Assembly: GCF_007197555.1 (NCBI RefSeq)
Contig: NZ_CP041614.1
Coordinates: forward strand, 1,294,001-1,358,000
Length of the DNA: 64,000 nt
Source: Shewanella psychropiezotolerans
Lineage (GTDB): Bacteria > Pseudomonadota > Gammaproteobacteria > Enterobacterales > Shewanellaceae
Direction: 5' to 3'
Shown: positions 20,742 through 29,899 of the stretch, piece by piece
How the letters are laid out: each line of letters opens with the position of its first letter
Numbering within the stretch: the stretch's first letter is position 1
Position numbers and translations under genes: made by a program
The notes under the pieces: model-generated
The model's input: the letters and a program-made list of their open reading frames with translations, nothing else
What the model was told of the DNA's origin: nothing
The model's database searches: none

Positions 20742-21340
20742 ATGAAAATTCGGTTTATTGTATTCGTTTTATGTGTGTTCATTTCTGCATGTTCCGGCCC
20801 TAAACTTGAACCGCTTTCGGCGAGTGCCGAAATCATGGCCTTTGGCGATAGTCTTACTTATGGCAAGGGGCGAGTGAAGGCGGTGACTATCCAGCGGTTT
20901 TGGCTGAATTGACTGGCCTCAGGGTGATCAATGCTGGTGTTTCAGGTGAGACAACCTCACAAGGCTTGACCAGGCTAGCTGAACTACTTGTTCGAGAGAC
21001 GCCTGACTTGTTGATTTTACTCGAAGGTGGCAATGATTTTCTGCGTAATCACGATATAGCCAAGACCAAAACTAATCTGGCGCAGATGATCGAACTGGCT
21101 CATGCTAAGTCGATTCCGGTAGTCTTGATTGCCGTCCCTCAGAAGAGTATTTTTTTATCATCGGCGGCGCTCTATTCAGAGCTAGCTGATACGTATAATG
21201 TTATGCTTCTAGAAGAGGCGTTAACGGACTTGCTCAAAACCCGGTCAATGAAATCTGATACGATTCACCTTAATGATGCAGGTTACCGCGCGCTAGCTGA
21301 GACGATTTATCAAGGACTCGAAGATGCAGGCGCGATATAA
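20742..21340 (+). pseudogene. GDSL-family lipoprotein esterase (TesA-like), frame broken at a G-run
   Basis: An SGNH hydrolase related to thioesterase I / lysophospholipase L1 / arylesterase. The first frame begins MKIRFIVFVLCVFISACSGP, a lipoprotein signal with lipidation Cys17, and reaches AFGDSLTYGKG, the block I Ser motif (about 35-38). The second frame has NAGVSGETT (block II Gly), LEGGNDFLRN (block III Asn) and DTIHLNDAGY (block V Asp-His), ending at 21340. The frames meet at GGGG (20867-20870). One added G gives TYGKGASEGGDYPAVLAELTG and a 199-residue protein with all catalytic residues. The lipobox suggests it is membrane-anchored, whereas E. coli TesA is soluble and periplasmic. Confidence 0.82.
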
Positions 21341-21640
21341 TTCATCGAATATGTGCTATTAATATGTGCTATTAAGGTATTGAAGATACCAAATGTGAAA
21401 TATAGTGCCGATATCTTCAGACTTTAGGTTGAATGCCGCTAATTTATGGAATGGTTGATAACGCTCTTATTTAGTCTTAATTTCGGGGTTTTCGTCCGGT
21501 GATTTGACCTTTGGCAGAGAAATAGAGTTAAAGTATTCATTTAGACGAAATCAACTTGACCCAAGTGGCCTTTTTATGGGTAAATTCCCTGATAACAATT
21601 GGTGTTGTGCCAAAATAATAAATGTAGGTTAAAACTTCCC

Positions 21641-22369
21641 ATGACAGATCTTGAGCATAAGGTATTCACTCAAGTACGCGCAATTATTAGTAATGAAGAG
21701 CAGGTGATTGGTCGCCGCGGAATATTGATTCCATTAAAGAAGGCGATTATCGCCGATGGTGATATTCGAAATGTCATCGATATAGTCTCTTCAGATCCTG
21801 CTTTAGCAGCTCATATGCTTTGGCGCAGCAATTCGGCGATTAGCGGTGCAGGTATTACCACTAAGAACCGCTCATTGAAAGATGCCTTGGTTCGATTAGG
21901 TCAGGTGAACATATATCGTTATGCCTTTACCTTCTATTTGAAAGAGCGCCTCGATGAATTGCCCCAGCCATATAAGAAGTTAGTGCACGGGTATTGGTCA
22001 TTGACTGAAAGTATCGCTACCGATGCCGTCGATAGTTTGCATCAAATGGAAGGGGTGGATATCAACCCGGATGAAGTGCAGACCTTAGCCTTGTTTAGTG
22101 TATTCGGTGAGATTATTGCCTTGACTGCATTTGCCTTCTTAAATGCCGAGTCGGAAGAGTCGTTTCCCCTGAGCATCATCAAGTCGCTTATCGATAACCA
22201 GAAGCAGACTTTGACCATAGAAGCGTTTGAATCTTTGGGTTTAGATGAAGAGCTTAAAGATGAGTTTATGATTGCCCATAATCTCAGACAGACTCGCAAT
22301 GCAAACTCGCCAGGTCTAGTGCTCAGACGCGTGCTTTCGATGAGAAATCAGCTGCTGAATCCGTTGTAA
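21641..22369 (+). CDS. HDOD-domain protein
   Basis: A 242-residue protein starting MTDLEHKVFTQVRAIISNEE. It carries one HDOD domain (about residues 25-215), with DIVSSDPALAAHMLWRSNSA and NRSLKDALVRLGQVNIYRY as the family signature. HDOD proteins act in signalling and lack the metal-binding His-Asp of true HD phosphohydrolases; here too no HD pair is visible. A longer reading from 21599 is possible, but the upstream residues look unconserved. The ribosome site ahead of 21641 is weak. Function unknown. Confidence 0.8.
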   Translation: MTDLEHKVFTQVRAIISNEEQVIGRRGILIPLKKAIIADGDIRNVIDIVSSDPALAAHMLWRSNSAISGAGITTKNRSLKDALVRLGQVNIYRYAFTFYLKERLDELPQPYKKLVHGYWSLTESIATDAVDSLHQMEGVDINPDEVQTLALFSVFGEIIALTAFAFLNAESEESFPLSIIKSLIDNQKQTLTIEAFESLGLDEELKDEFMIAHNLRQTRNANSPGLVLRRVLSMRNQLLNPL

Positions 22370-22422
22370 AAGAAGGCTCGAGCATCTGGCTGTAGCTCGC
22401 GATAGCCCTGTCTTTATAGCAA

Positions 22423-22455
22423 GATCCTAGGAACTCACCGTTAGAGCCTAGGATC
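22423..22455. repeat. CCTAGG palindrome at convergent gene ends, copy 1
   Basis: GATCCTAGG (22423-22431) and CCTAGGATC (22447-22455) form an inverted repeat between the converging HDOD gene and metR. Related palindromes with the words CCTAG and GGAACT occur at 25989, 46128 and 50731. Confidence 0.6.
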
Positions 22456-22472
22456 TCGTTCTTTCATTTAAT

Positions 22473-23378
22473 TCAATTGAACTTATGCTGTTTTGCTAGT
22501 CCTTCTTTGGCTACTAGCTTTAACCACTGCTGCGCCACTCGTGCGCTAGAGCTATCTTTGCGATATGCCCCAAACAGCGGACGCTTTAATCCCTCAGGTC
22601 CTAGCTTGATTGCGGTTAAGTTCAAACCATAAGACTCGCTGATTGACCAGGTTGGTAGGGCTGCCACACCATCTTTGCAGGCGATCCTTTGCAGTAGCAT
22701 CATGGTGAGATCGCAGCTGATCTGCTCACCGGCTTCCACTCCCGCAGGCTCCAGGAAATGACGGTAAAGATCCAGACGTTGCAGCGGCACTGGATAGCTG
22801 ATAATAGCAAGTTTCTCGAGTTGCTTAGGCGTCACATATTCCAGCTTGGCCAGAGGGTGATCGTTGGCAACCACGAGCTGAACTTCAAAATCGAACAGAT
22901 GCTGATAGGCAATGGATTGTCCCGGAACAGGATCTGATGTGAGTACCACATCGAGTTCGCCAATCTCCAGCGCATTGAGTGAATCAAACAGGTGTCGGCT
23001 GGAAAGGTCTAAATTCACATTTGGATATGCCGTCCTAAACTGCTCCATCACTGGCATCAACCATCGAAAGCAGCTATGGCATTCGATGCCTACCGCAAGT
23101 TGATTAAGTTCGTCATTGAGTCCCTGCTTGAGGTCATATTCGGTTTCGACGACCTTAGGTAAGATCTCTTCGGCCAGATTGAGTAGCCGAGCGCCTTCTT
23201 GCGTAAAAGAGAGAGGTTTACTCTTTCTGATAAAGATTGAGGAGTTAATCCGGGTCTCTAACTCTTTTATCTGATGAGAAAGCGCAGATTGAGTGACGAA
23301 GCGTTTCTTGGCTGCACCAGCGAGACTTCCCGTCTCTTTTAAGGCTACTAGTGTTCGTAAGTGTCTAAGCTCAATCAT
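22473..23378 (-). CDS. metR: MetR, LysR-family activator of methionine genes
   Basis: A LysR-type regulator that activates metE and metH with homocysteine as co-inducer. The N-terminal helix-turn-helix is MIELRHLRTLVALKETGSLAGAAKKRFVTQSALSHQIKELE, and the effector domain has VGIECHSCFRWLMPVMEQF and DVVLTSDPV, as in E. coli MetR. I place the start at ATG 23378, since MIELRHL aligns with the family; a longer start at 23399 adds seven residues. It is divergent from metE with MetR and MetJ sites between. Confidence 0.92.
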   Translation of the reverse strand: MIELRHLRTLVALKETGSLAGAAKKRFVTQSALSHQIKELETRINSSIFIRKSKPLSFTQEGARLLNLAEEILPKVVETEYDLKQGLNDELNQLAVGIECHSCFRWLMPVMEQFRTAYPNVNLDLSSRHLFDSLNALEIGELDVVLTSDPVPGQSIAYQHLFDFEVQLVVANDHPLAKLEYVTPKQLEKLAIISYPVPLQRLDLYRHFLEPAGVEAGEQISCDLTMMLLQRIACKDGVAALPTWSISESYGLNLTAIKLGPEGLKRPLFGAYRKDSSSARVAQQWLKLVAKEGLAKQHKFN

Positions 23379-23401
23379 ATAATACCTACTTTTGTTCAAC
23401 G

Positions 23402-23436
23402 TGAATTTTACTCATGTTGCGCTTGAAATCAATTCG
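23402..23436. promoter_or_regulatory. Two candidate MetR boxes
   Basis: TGAA-TTTTA-CTCA (23402-23414) and TGAA-ATCAA-TTCG (23424-23436) match the MetR consensus TGAANNNNNTTCA at six to seven of eight defined positions. They lie side by side just upstream of metR and about 160 bases ahead of metE, as in E. coli. Confidence 0.6.
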
Positions 23437-23462
23437 TTTGTCAGAAGATAGACTATCACAAT

Positions 23463-23494
23463 AAACTTCTAGACGTCCAGACGCCCAAATGTGT
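23463..23494. promoter_or_regulatory. Four tandem met boxes (MetJ operator)
   Basis: The MetJ met box is AGACGTCT. Here AAACTTCT, AGACGTCC, AGACGCCC and AAATGTGT follow one another without gaps (23463, 23471, 23479, 23487). The two central boxes match at 7 and 6 of 8 positions. MetJ with S-adenosylmethionine would repress metE (and perhaps metR) from here. Confidence 0.75.
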
Positions 23495-23592
23495 TTTTAC
23501 ATCGAAAGATGTTACATCACCAGGAGTCACTGATAAGACTCTGGCGCGTTTACTTTGAATTCTGCTCATATTAAAGCAAAAAGGTATACAAT

Positions 23593-25899
23593 ATGCAAAC
23601 TTCGAAAGAGATACAGATAGCTAACCTAGGGTTTCCAAGAATTGGTCGTCAACGTGAGCTGAAGTTTGCTCAAGAGAAATATTGGCGTGGCGAGACTAGT
23701 CAGGCTGAGCTAAAAAAAGTGGCTAAGGAGTTACGTCGTACTCATTGGGAGTGGCAGGCACAGGCCGGGGTTTCCTTGTTGCCCGTGGGCGATTTCGCCT
23801 TCTATGATCAGGTGCTGACTCTGAGTGCGACATTGAATGCCATCCCTGAGCGTCACAGAAACCAAGATGATGCTCATGTTGATCTCGATACCTTGTTTCG
23901 AGTCGCACGAGGCCGTGCACCATCGGGTAAAGATGCCCCCGCTGGTGAAATGACTAAGTATTTCAATACTAACTATCACTACATAGTGCCTGAGTTAACT
24001 GTAGATCAAGAATTCAGTGTAGCGTATGAGCAGTTTTTTGAAGAAGTTGAAGAAGCAAAAGTACTGGGCTATGCCGCTAAACCTGTACTGTTAGGTCCGG
24101 TTTCTTATCTGTTTTTATCTAAGGCTGTTGGCAGCGATTTCGATAAACTTTCACTACTGCCTAAGCTCATTAAGACCTATGCAGATATCTTGGCTCGTTT
24201 CAGTGAGCAAGGTGTAGACTGGGTGCAACTCGAAGAACCTGTTTTAGCCCTTGAGCTTGATGCCGATTGGCAAGCAGCTATTTCTTCTGCCTATGAGGAA
24301 CTGAAGTCATCTGAGGTCAAGGTATTACTGGCGAGTTACTATGGCACCATTGCTCATCATCAAGCATTGGTTTCAGCCTTGCCTGTTGCCGGTCTGCATT
24401 TGGATCTTGTCACGGCTCCCGAACAGCTTGCAGAATTTGCGGCAAACTTACAACCTGAGCAGGTGCTCTCTTTAGGTGTTATTAATGGTCGTAACGTATG
24501 GGCGGCAGATATTGACTTGATTGCCGAGCGTATCGCTCCTGTGGTGAACGACCTTAAGGGACGAGTCTGGATCTCTCCTTCTTGTTCACTGCTTCATAGC
24601 CCGGTGGATCTCGATGTTGAAACTGAGCTGGCTCCGGCCCTGAAGCAACAACTCTCATTTGCGAAACAGAAGCTCTCTGAGTTGACTCAACTGAAAGCGC
24701 TACTCAGCACTCCTGCGGACAGTGCCGCTAAAGTTGAAATAGACACCATAGTGGCAACTTGTGTGGCGCGCAGAGAGGCTCGAGAAGCCGCCGCCGATCA
24801 GCAAGTTATCGACAGAGTTGCGGCTCTTAATGCGGATGATTATGAGCGTGATACCGTGTTTGCTAACCGCCAAGCTATACAACAACAGAAGTTTAATTTA
24901 CCCCTGTTACCTACGACAACCATAGGCTCGTTCCCACAGACTCCGGCAATTCGCGGCCTGCGTAGTCGCTGGCGTAAAGGTGAGATCACCCAAGAGTTTT
25001 ATAACGACCAACTACGCCAGGTGACCAGAGATACGGTTGAGCGTCAGCTTAAGTTAGGTATTGACGTACTGGTTCACGGTGAGGCCGAGCGTAACGACAT
25101 GGTCGAGTATTTCGGCGAGCAGCTTCAAGGTTTCGCCTTCACTAAATTTGGTTGGGTCCAGAGTTATGGCTCACGTTGTGTTAAGCCGCCACTTATCTAT
25201 GGTGATGTGTCACGCCCTGAGGCTATGACAGTCGAGTGGGCGCAGTATGCTCAGTCTCTGACTGACAAGCCAGTTAAAGGCATGCTAACGGGGCCGGTTA
25301 CTATTCTGCATTGGTCATTTGCCCGTGAAGACATCAGCCGTGAGGAGATAGCGACTCAAATTGGTTTGGCCATTCGTGATGAAGTCGTCGACTTGCAAAA
25401 TGCGGGGATAGGCATCATTCAGATAGATGAGCCAGCTTTCCGGGAAGGTTTGCCTTTGAAGAAGAGTGATTGGCAAGCCTACCTTAAGTGGGCGGTTGAT
25501 TCATTTAAGTTGAGCGCCGCAGGTGTCACAGATGAGACGCAGATCCACACTCATATGTGTTACAGCGAATTCAATGAAACTATAGCGGCCATCGCGGCCA
25601 TGGACGCCGATGTGATCACTATCGAGACCTCGCGTTCTCGCATGGAGTTACTCACGGCCTTCGAAGATTTCGCATACCCGAATGAGATAGGTCCAGGTGT
25701 TTATGATATTCACACACCAAACACGCCAACGGTCGATGAGATGGTTGAGCTTATCGAGAAAGCGGCCGACAAGATTGCCGTACGCCAGCTTTGGGTTAAC
25801 CCGGATTGTGGCTTGAAGACGAGAACATGGGATGAAGTAGAGCCAGCCCTTAAGAACTTAGTTCAAGCGACTAAGGTGTTGAGAAGAAAGTTGGGATAA
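23593..25899 (+). CDS. metE: Cobalamin-independent methionine synthase
   Basis: A 768-residue zinc enzyme that moves a methyl group from 5-methyltetrahydropteroyltriglutamate to homocysteine. It consists of two barrels. The N-terminal part has NLGFPRIGRQRELKFAQEKYW; the C-terminal catalytic part has TTIGSFPQT, HGEAERNDMVEYFGEQ, IDEPAFREG, the zinc ligands in HTHMCYSEF and the final zinc Cys in NPDCGLKTR. Length is slightly above E. coli MetE (753). Regulation by MetR and MetJ is supported by the sites upstream. Confidence 0.97.
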   Translation: MQTSKEIQIANLGFPRIGRQRELKFAQEKYWRGETSQAELKKVAKELRRTHWEWQAQAGVSLLPVGDFAFYDQVLTLSATLNAIPERHRNQDDAHVDLDTLFRVARGRAPSGKDAPAGEMTKYFNTNYHYIVPELTVDQEFSVAYEQFFEEVEEAKVLGYAAKPVLLGPVSYLFLSKAVGSDFDKLSLLPKLIKTYADILARFSEQGVDWVQLEEPVLALELDADWQAAISSAYEELKSSEVKVLLASYYGTIAHHQALVSALPVAGLHLDLVTAPEQLAEFAANLQPEQVLSLGVINGRNVWAADIDLIAERIAPVVNDLKGRVWISPSCSLLHSPVDLDVETELAPALKQQLSFAKQKLSELTQLKALLSTPADSAAKVEIDTIVATCVARREAREAAADQQVIDRVAALNADDYERDTVFANRQAIQQQKFNLPLLPTTTIGSFPQTPAIRGLRSRWRKGEITQEFYNDQLRQVTRDTVERQLKLGIDVLVHGEAERNDMVEYFGEQLQGFAFTKFGWVQSYGSRCVKPPLIYGDVSRPEAMTVEWAQYAQSLTDKPVKGMLTGPVTILHWSFAREDISREEIATQIGLAIRDEVVDLQNAGIGIIQIDEPAFREGLPLKKSDWQAYLKWAVDSFKLSAAGVTDETQIHTHMCYSEFNETIAAIAAMDADVITIETSRSRMELLTAFEDFAYPNEIGPGVYDIHTPNTPTVDEMVELIEKAADKIAVRQLWVNPDCGLKTRTWDEVEPALKNLVQATKVLRRKLG

Positions 25900-25988
25900 G
25901 GCTGAGAAGTTCCGAGCTTCGAGTCTCGAGTTCAAGACAGAGCTGAGACAGCTGTAAGCGATAAGGTCAAGCTAAGGCTGATAAGTAA

Positions 25989-26020
25989 CGAGTTCCTAGA
26001 ATCTAGATTCTAGGAACTCG
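25989..26020. repeat. Perfect 32-base palindrome at convergent gene ends, copy 2
   Basis: CGAGTTCCTAGAATC (25989-26003), TA, then its exact reverse complement to 26020. It lies between the converging metE and flavoprotein genes. There is no T-run, so it is more than a plain terminator, though the stem could stop or stabilise both transcripts. Confidence 0.7.
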
Positions 26021-26056
26021 TAGTCATCTTCGAATGAAGGTGACGTTCTACTAATC

Positions 26057-27622
26057 TTATGGCGTGAATCCCGCGTAATGTATTCCCGAAAGATGTGCCA
26101 TCTCTCTGTGCCAGGTGGCTAAGTCATCTTTGTTAAAATCACTCAAACTATGATGACCACAGGCGCGGGCCATAACCTGCATTAGTTCCACCGATGCAGT
26201 GAAGAAGTTAGCGAGTTGCATCGATGCCTTGTCGGTATTGAGTTTCTTCCTCAGCTCCGGGTTCTGTGTGGCTATGCCGGAAGGGCAGTTGTTGGTGTTA
26301 CACATACGGGCGGCTACACAGCCTATGGCTTGCATGGCGCTATTAGAGATAGCGACGCCGTCGGCGCCTAAGGCCATGGCTTTGACAAAATCCATGGGGA
26401 CACGTATTCCACCTGTGATGATTAAGGTGACTTTTCCGCTGGCACCTTTTTCATCTAAAAATCGACGAGCACGAGCTAAGGCTGGGATCGTGGGTACGCT
26501 GATATGGTCGCGGAACATCTCCGGAGCCGCGCCAGTTCCGCCGCCGCGGCCATCTAATATGATGTAATCGGCAGTGGCGTCCAGGGCAAACTGGATATCA
26601 CGTTCGATATGGTTGGCACTGAGTTTAAACCCTATGGGCACGCCGCCACTGATCTCACGGACACGTTCTGCGAAACGCTTAAAGTCGCATGAATTATTGA
26701 GTTCCTTAAAGGTGGGCGGTGATATGGCTGGCTGACCTTCGGGAATGCCTCTTACCTGTGAAATCTTCCCTCGGTTTTTTATTCCCGGTAGGTGACCTCC
26801 AGTGCCTGTCTTTGCCCCTTGTCCGCCTTTGAAGTGAAAGGCTTGAATAGAATGTAGTAGCTCTTCACGATAGCCAAACTGGGCGCTGGCGAGCTCATAG
26901 AAGTAGCGGGAGTTTTGTGCTTGTTCCTCGGGGAGCATGCCACCTTCGCCAGAGCATATTCCAGTGCCAACAAGCTCAGCACCCATAGCCAGGGCTGTTT
27001 TAGCTTCTTCGGAAAGTGCGCCGAAACTCATATCCGAAACAAACAGTGGGATCTTGAGCTTAAGCGGCTTACGGGCTTCGGGGCCTATGATCAGTTCGGT
27101 CGAGACGGCTTGGTCTTCCTGTAATGGCTTAGTGGCCATTTGGGCCGTCATTATCTGGATATCATCCCAATGAGGCAGTAGATGACGGGGTACACCCATT
27201 GAGGTCATGGGACCATGATGGCCAAGTTTTGACAGGCCTTCTCGGGCAAGTTGGTGGATAAATTCCACCGTAGGTTCCTCTAGTGTGGCCTTAGCCAAGG
27301 GCATGGCGTCGGATTTGGTATCTTTAGCCGGGCCTGGTCCCTCTTTGCCAACCTGTTTGGCGGTGAACTGTTTATGAGTGCCGTCACAAAAGGGGGCATT
27401 AGCCGTGTGCTTGCAGGCGCAAAGATATGCATCGCCATCTTGCTCTGCTGTGAAGGCCTTAGGTTTAAATGAAGTGCCTGCATGTGAGCCATCGCAGAAG
27501 GGTTGCTTCTTAGATTGGCCGCAGGCACAGAAATAATATTCCTGACCCTTGGTGAGTTCGACTTTCTTAGGTTTATTGTCTGCAATAATCGGCTTTGCAT
27601 CAGTAGAATGTGGGTTGCTCAT
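26057..27622 (-). CDS. CDGSH iron-sulfur / glutamate-synthase-like flavoprotein fusion
   Basis: A 521-residue two-part protein. The N-terminal 95 residues hold two CDGSH-type [2Fe-2S] motifs, CACGQSKKQPFCDGSH (about 32-47) and CACKHTANAPFCDGTH (about 68-83), each with the three-Cys, one-His ligand set. The rest is the FMN-binding alpha/beta barrel of the large glutamate synthase subunit (FVSDMSFGALSEEAK, GEGGMLPEEQ, KGGQGAKTGTGGHLPG, DGRGGGTGAAPEM, CNTNNCPSGIATQNPEL). There is no amidotransferase domain, so it is not a complete GltB. AAGGAGAAGGT precedes the ATG. The substrate is unknown; FMN plus 2Fe-2S suggests an oxidoreductase. Confidence 0.87.
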   Translation of the reverse strand: MSNPHSTDAKPIIADNKPKKVELTKGQEYYFCACGQSKKQPFCDGSHAGTSFKPKAFTAEQDGDAYLCACKHTANAPFCDGTHKQFTAKQVGKEGPGPAKDTKSDAMPLAKATLEEPTVEFIHQLAREGLSKLGHHGPMTSMGVPRHLLPHWDDIQIMTAQMATKPLQEDQAVSTELIIGPEARKPLKLKIPLFVSDMSFGALSEEAKTALAMGAELVGTGICSGEGGMLPEEQAQNSRYFYELASAQFGYREELLHSIQAFHFKGGQGAKTGTGGHLPGIKNRGKISQVRGIPEGQPAISPPTFKELNNSCDFKRFAERVREISGGVPIGFKLSANHIERDIQFALDATADYIILDGRGGGTGAAPEMFRDHISVPTIPALARARRFLDEKGASGKVTLIITGGIRVPMDFVKAMALGADGVAISNSAMQAIGCVAARMCNTNNCPSGIATQNPELRKKLNTDKASMQLANFFTASVELMQVMARACGHHSLSDFNKDDLATWHREMAHLSGIHYAGFTP

Positions 27623-27995
27623 ACCTTCTCCTTGGCCATTTTCAACTTTGTTAGATGAATTACTACCACGGCTCTTATTCTGATTTCACTTACTTTTATA
27701 GAAATAGTCACCTGTAATAGGGGGGCTAGTAAATGTGCTGTGTTCAATAAATAACCTTATAAAGATAACTTAAGATAAGCTTGTGTGTCATGCAATAGAT
27801 TGTTTTTTATTCACTTAGTGAGAATGAAAATCGATTGAGAAAATAAAAATATTTTTTATGAACTATTTTTGCCTTTATCCGGTCTTATCCAACAGGCGCA
27901 TCTGAGCTCCACTGTCAGATCCCATTAGCAAACCTGGTTTCAGGTTTGCGTTTCTAGCCCGAATGTAAGTTTACGTTTCAAAAAGGACATTATTC
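27623..27995. other. Intergenic region
   Basis: AT-rich gap of 373 bases between divergent genes. It should contain the promoter of the flavoprotein gene. The only structure I see is AAACCTGGTTTCAGGTTTG (27929-27947), a short stem. No gene. Confidence 0.4.
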
Positions 27996-28421
27996 ATCAA
28001 TAAGTTTTTTGCTAACCAAACAGGAAATCGTTGGACGGTACTGGTTTTTACCATACTGACGCTATTCTGTTTGACCCAAAATAGTGGAATTCTTAACCTG
28101 CTACTCAATCAACAGAGTGCGCAGGCGATGTCGGCTGCTTTACTCCCAGCACATGTAAGTGCAGAGTCGAATGTCAGTGCTAGTGCAAAAGAGCTCACTC
28201 AAGGCGCAGAGCTTAAAGCGTTCGAATTCAAAAAGTGTGAATTATCAGAAAAGTCCATGCGTGTGTGTATGGATGCACCCAGTAGCTTACCTTTTTTGGT
28301 ACTGCTTTTTTTACTCCCCTTACTTCCCCTCGTGTATCGTGTCATCACACGCTATCCAGAGCCTGGCGAACAAGCTAAACCCAGGCGAATACACCTCTCC
28401 TTGTGTCGCTTTCAAGAATAA
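27996..28421 (+). CDS. Small membrane-anchored protein of unknown function, start codon unusual
   Basis: The open frame encodes NKFFANQTGNRWTVLVFTIL (one N-terminal hydrophobic helix), a polar middle with two cysteines (KKCELSEKSMRVCMD) and a second helix SSLPFLVLLFLLPLLPLVY. A good ribosome site AAGGA (27983-27987) is followed eight bases later by ATC AAT AAG where ATG would be expected. Either ATC is used, or ATG mutated, or translation begins at TTG 28071, which would lose the first helix. It precedes an RND efflux pair by about 300 bases, but no functional link can be shown. I do not recognise the family. Confidence 0.5.
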   Translation: MNKFFANQTGNRWTVLVFTILTLFCLTQNSGILNLLLNQQSAQAMSAALLPAHVSAESNVSASAKELTQGAELKAFEFKKCELSEKSMRVCMDAPSSLPFLVLLFLLPLLPLVYRVITRYPEPGEQAKPRRIHLSLCRFQE

Positions 28422-28738
28422 AAACTCATCTGTTCTACTGAGAGATTAAGTCACTTTAATTACGCTATTTAGCGGTTATTGGGTCAATTTTGTTCATCTT
28501 TTGGCGTTACTGTATCTGAGACTTAGGCTTATCACATTGGCCACATGTATTGGATTTACAGTAACAAAAGCCTTAGCTGACTAGTTTGAAAATAGCCCGA
28601 TAATCATAAGTGACTTACCTCTGGACACGTTGCTCTCGCAGCGTATTTATCATCATGTAGATATTTACTGCATAAGCGTTATCGCCTTAGGTGAGACCTT
28701 AGCAGGCTAGCCCGTCATTGACGGGATTTGAGGTTATT
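28422..28738. other. Intergenic region before the RND pump genes
   Basis: 317 bases with no gene. It should carry the promoter for the efflux pair; no operator could be identified and no regulator gene lies next to it. Confidence 0.35.
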
Positions 28739-29899
28739 TTGAAATTAGATAAAGTTTTGTTAGCTAGCGTATGCATTATGACGCCTTTGGTTGTAGCGAC
28801 TGTGGTTTTTCCAGATAGAGTTTATGCTGATGGGAACAAAAGTGTAGAGGCTGCTGTGGCTGTGAAGGCTGCAAGAGTCACCGCACACGAATATCATCAT
28901 AACTTTAAAATTAAGGGGCGGGTCGCGGCAAAAGAAGACGTTGCTCTGCAAGCTCAAGTCACAGGTTATCTAGTGTCCAAGCATTTTAATGAGGGAGATA
29001 TTGTTGCCGAAGGCGAGCTACTGTTTTTACTCAATGATAGCCGTTATCAGGCAAAACTGTCCCATGCAAAATCTCTGCTGGCTAGCGCCGAAGCTAATTT
29101 GAATGTGGCTAATCTTGATTATAAACGTGGGCTATCTTTACTGCCTAACTCCTCGATAAGTGAAGCTGAAGTTGACCGTTTCCTTGCTGAAAAACAATTA
29201 GCTCAGGCGCAAATAACGTCGGCCAAAGCACAAATTCAGTTAGCTCAAACCGAGTTGGATTACACCCAAATACGGGCACCATTTTCAGGACGGATCAGTA
29301 ACAGCAAGGTGGCGCTTGGTGAGCTGGTATCACCATCGAGTGAAGCGCTTGTGGATCTTGTGACTGTGTCACCAATCGATGTCAGTTTTCAGGTGAGTGA
29401 AACGGTTTTCCATCAGACCAAAAAGAAATTACAAGCCACTGGTGCTCAATTGCCCTCCGTCTCGCTGTTTTTTACTTCAGGCGAAGCTTTTTCTGAAATT
29501 GGTGAGATCACTTATTTAGGTAATCGTGTCGATAAAGCGACGGGCACAGTTGATGTTCGCGCCGAGTTTAATAACCAAAAGCAGCTGTTATTACCTGGAC
29601 AATATGTTGAACTCACTGTGACCGAAAGTCTGGCTGAATCTGTGTTGTTACTGCCTCAGCGTGCCTTGTTGCAAGATTTAGTGGGATTCTATGTATTTGT
29701 AGTCAACGCTAATGAGCGAGTCGAACGCAGAGATATTCGTATCGGTGAGCAAGTGCGCGATCAGGTTATCGTTAATGCGGGGATGACGGTTGACGAAGTG
29801 GTGATCACTCATGGTCTGCAACGGGTTAAAACCGGCTCTTGGGTTAAGGCCAAGTTGGTTGATGCTGCTAACGCTCAAGTGATGGTGGTAGGCGCATGA
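28739..29899 (+). CDS. RND efflux periplasmic adaptor (membrane fusion protein)
   Basis: An AcrA/MexE-type adaptor of 386 residues linking an inner-membrane RND pump to an outer-membrane channel. It has an N-terminal signal-like helix, then the lipoyl half-motifs [19 protein letters not shown] and [16 protein letters not shown], a helical hairpin (about 105-165), [23 protein letters not shown], and the barrel domain ([12 protein letters not shown]). I start at TTG 28739, which has GAGG five bases ahead; a TTG at 28718 is the alternative. It overlaps the pump gene by four bases. Confidence 0.9.
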   Translation: MKLDKVLLASVCIMTPLVVATVVFPDRVYADGNKSVEAAVAVKAARVTAHEYHHNFKIKGRVAAKEDVALQAQVTGYLVSKHFNEGDIVAEGELLFLLNDSRYQAKLSHAKSLLASAEANLNVANLDYKRGLSLLPNSSISEAEVDRFLAEKQLAQAQITSAKAQIQLAQTELDYTQIRAPFSGRISNSKVALGELVSPSSEALVDLVTVSPIDVSFQVSETVFHQTKKKLQATGAQLPSVSLFFTSGEAFSEIGEITYLGNRVDKATGTVDVRAEFNNQKQLLLPGQYVELTVTESLAESVLLLPQRALLQDLVGFYVFVVNANERVERRDIRIGEQVRDQVIVNAGMTVDEVVITHGLQRVKTGSWVKAKLVDAANAQVMVVGA

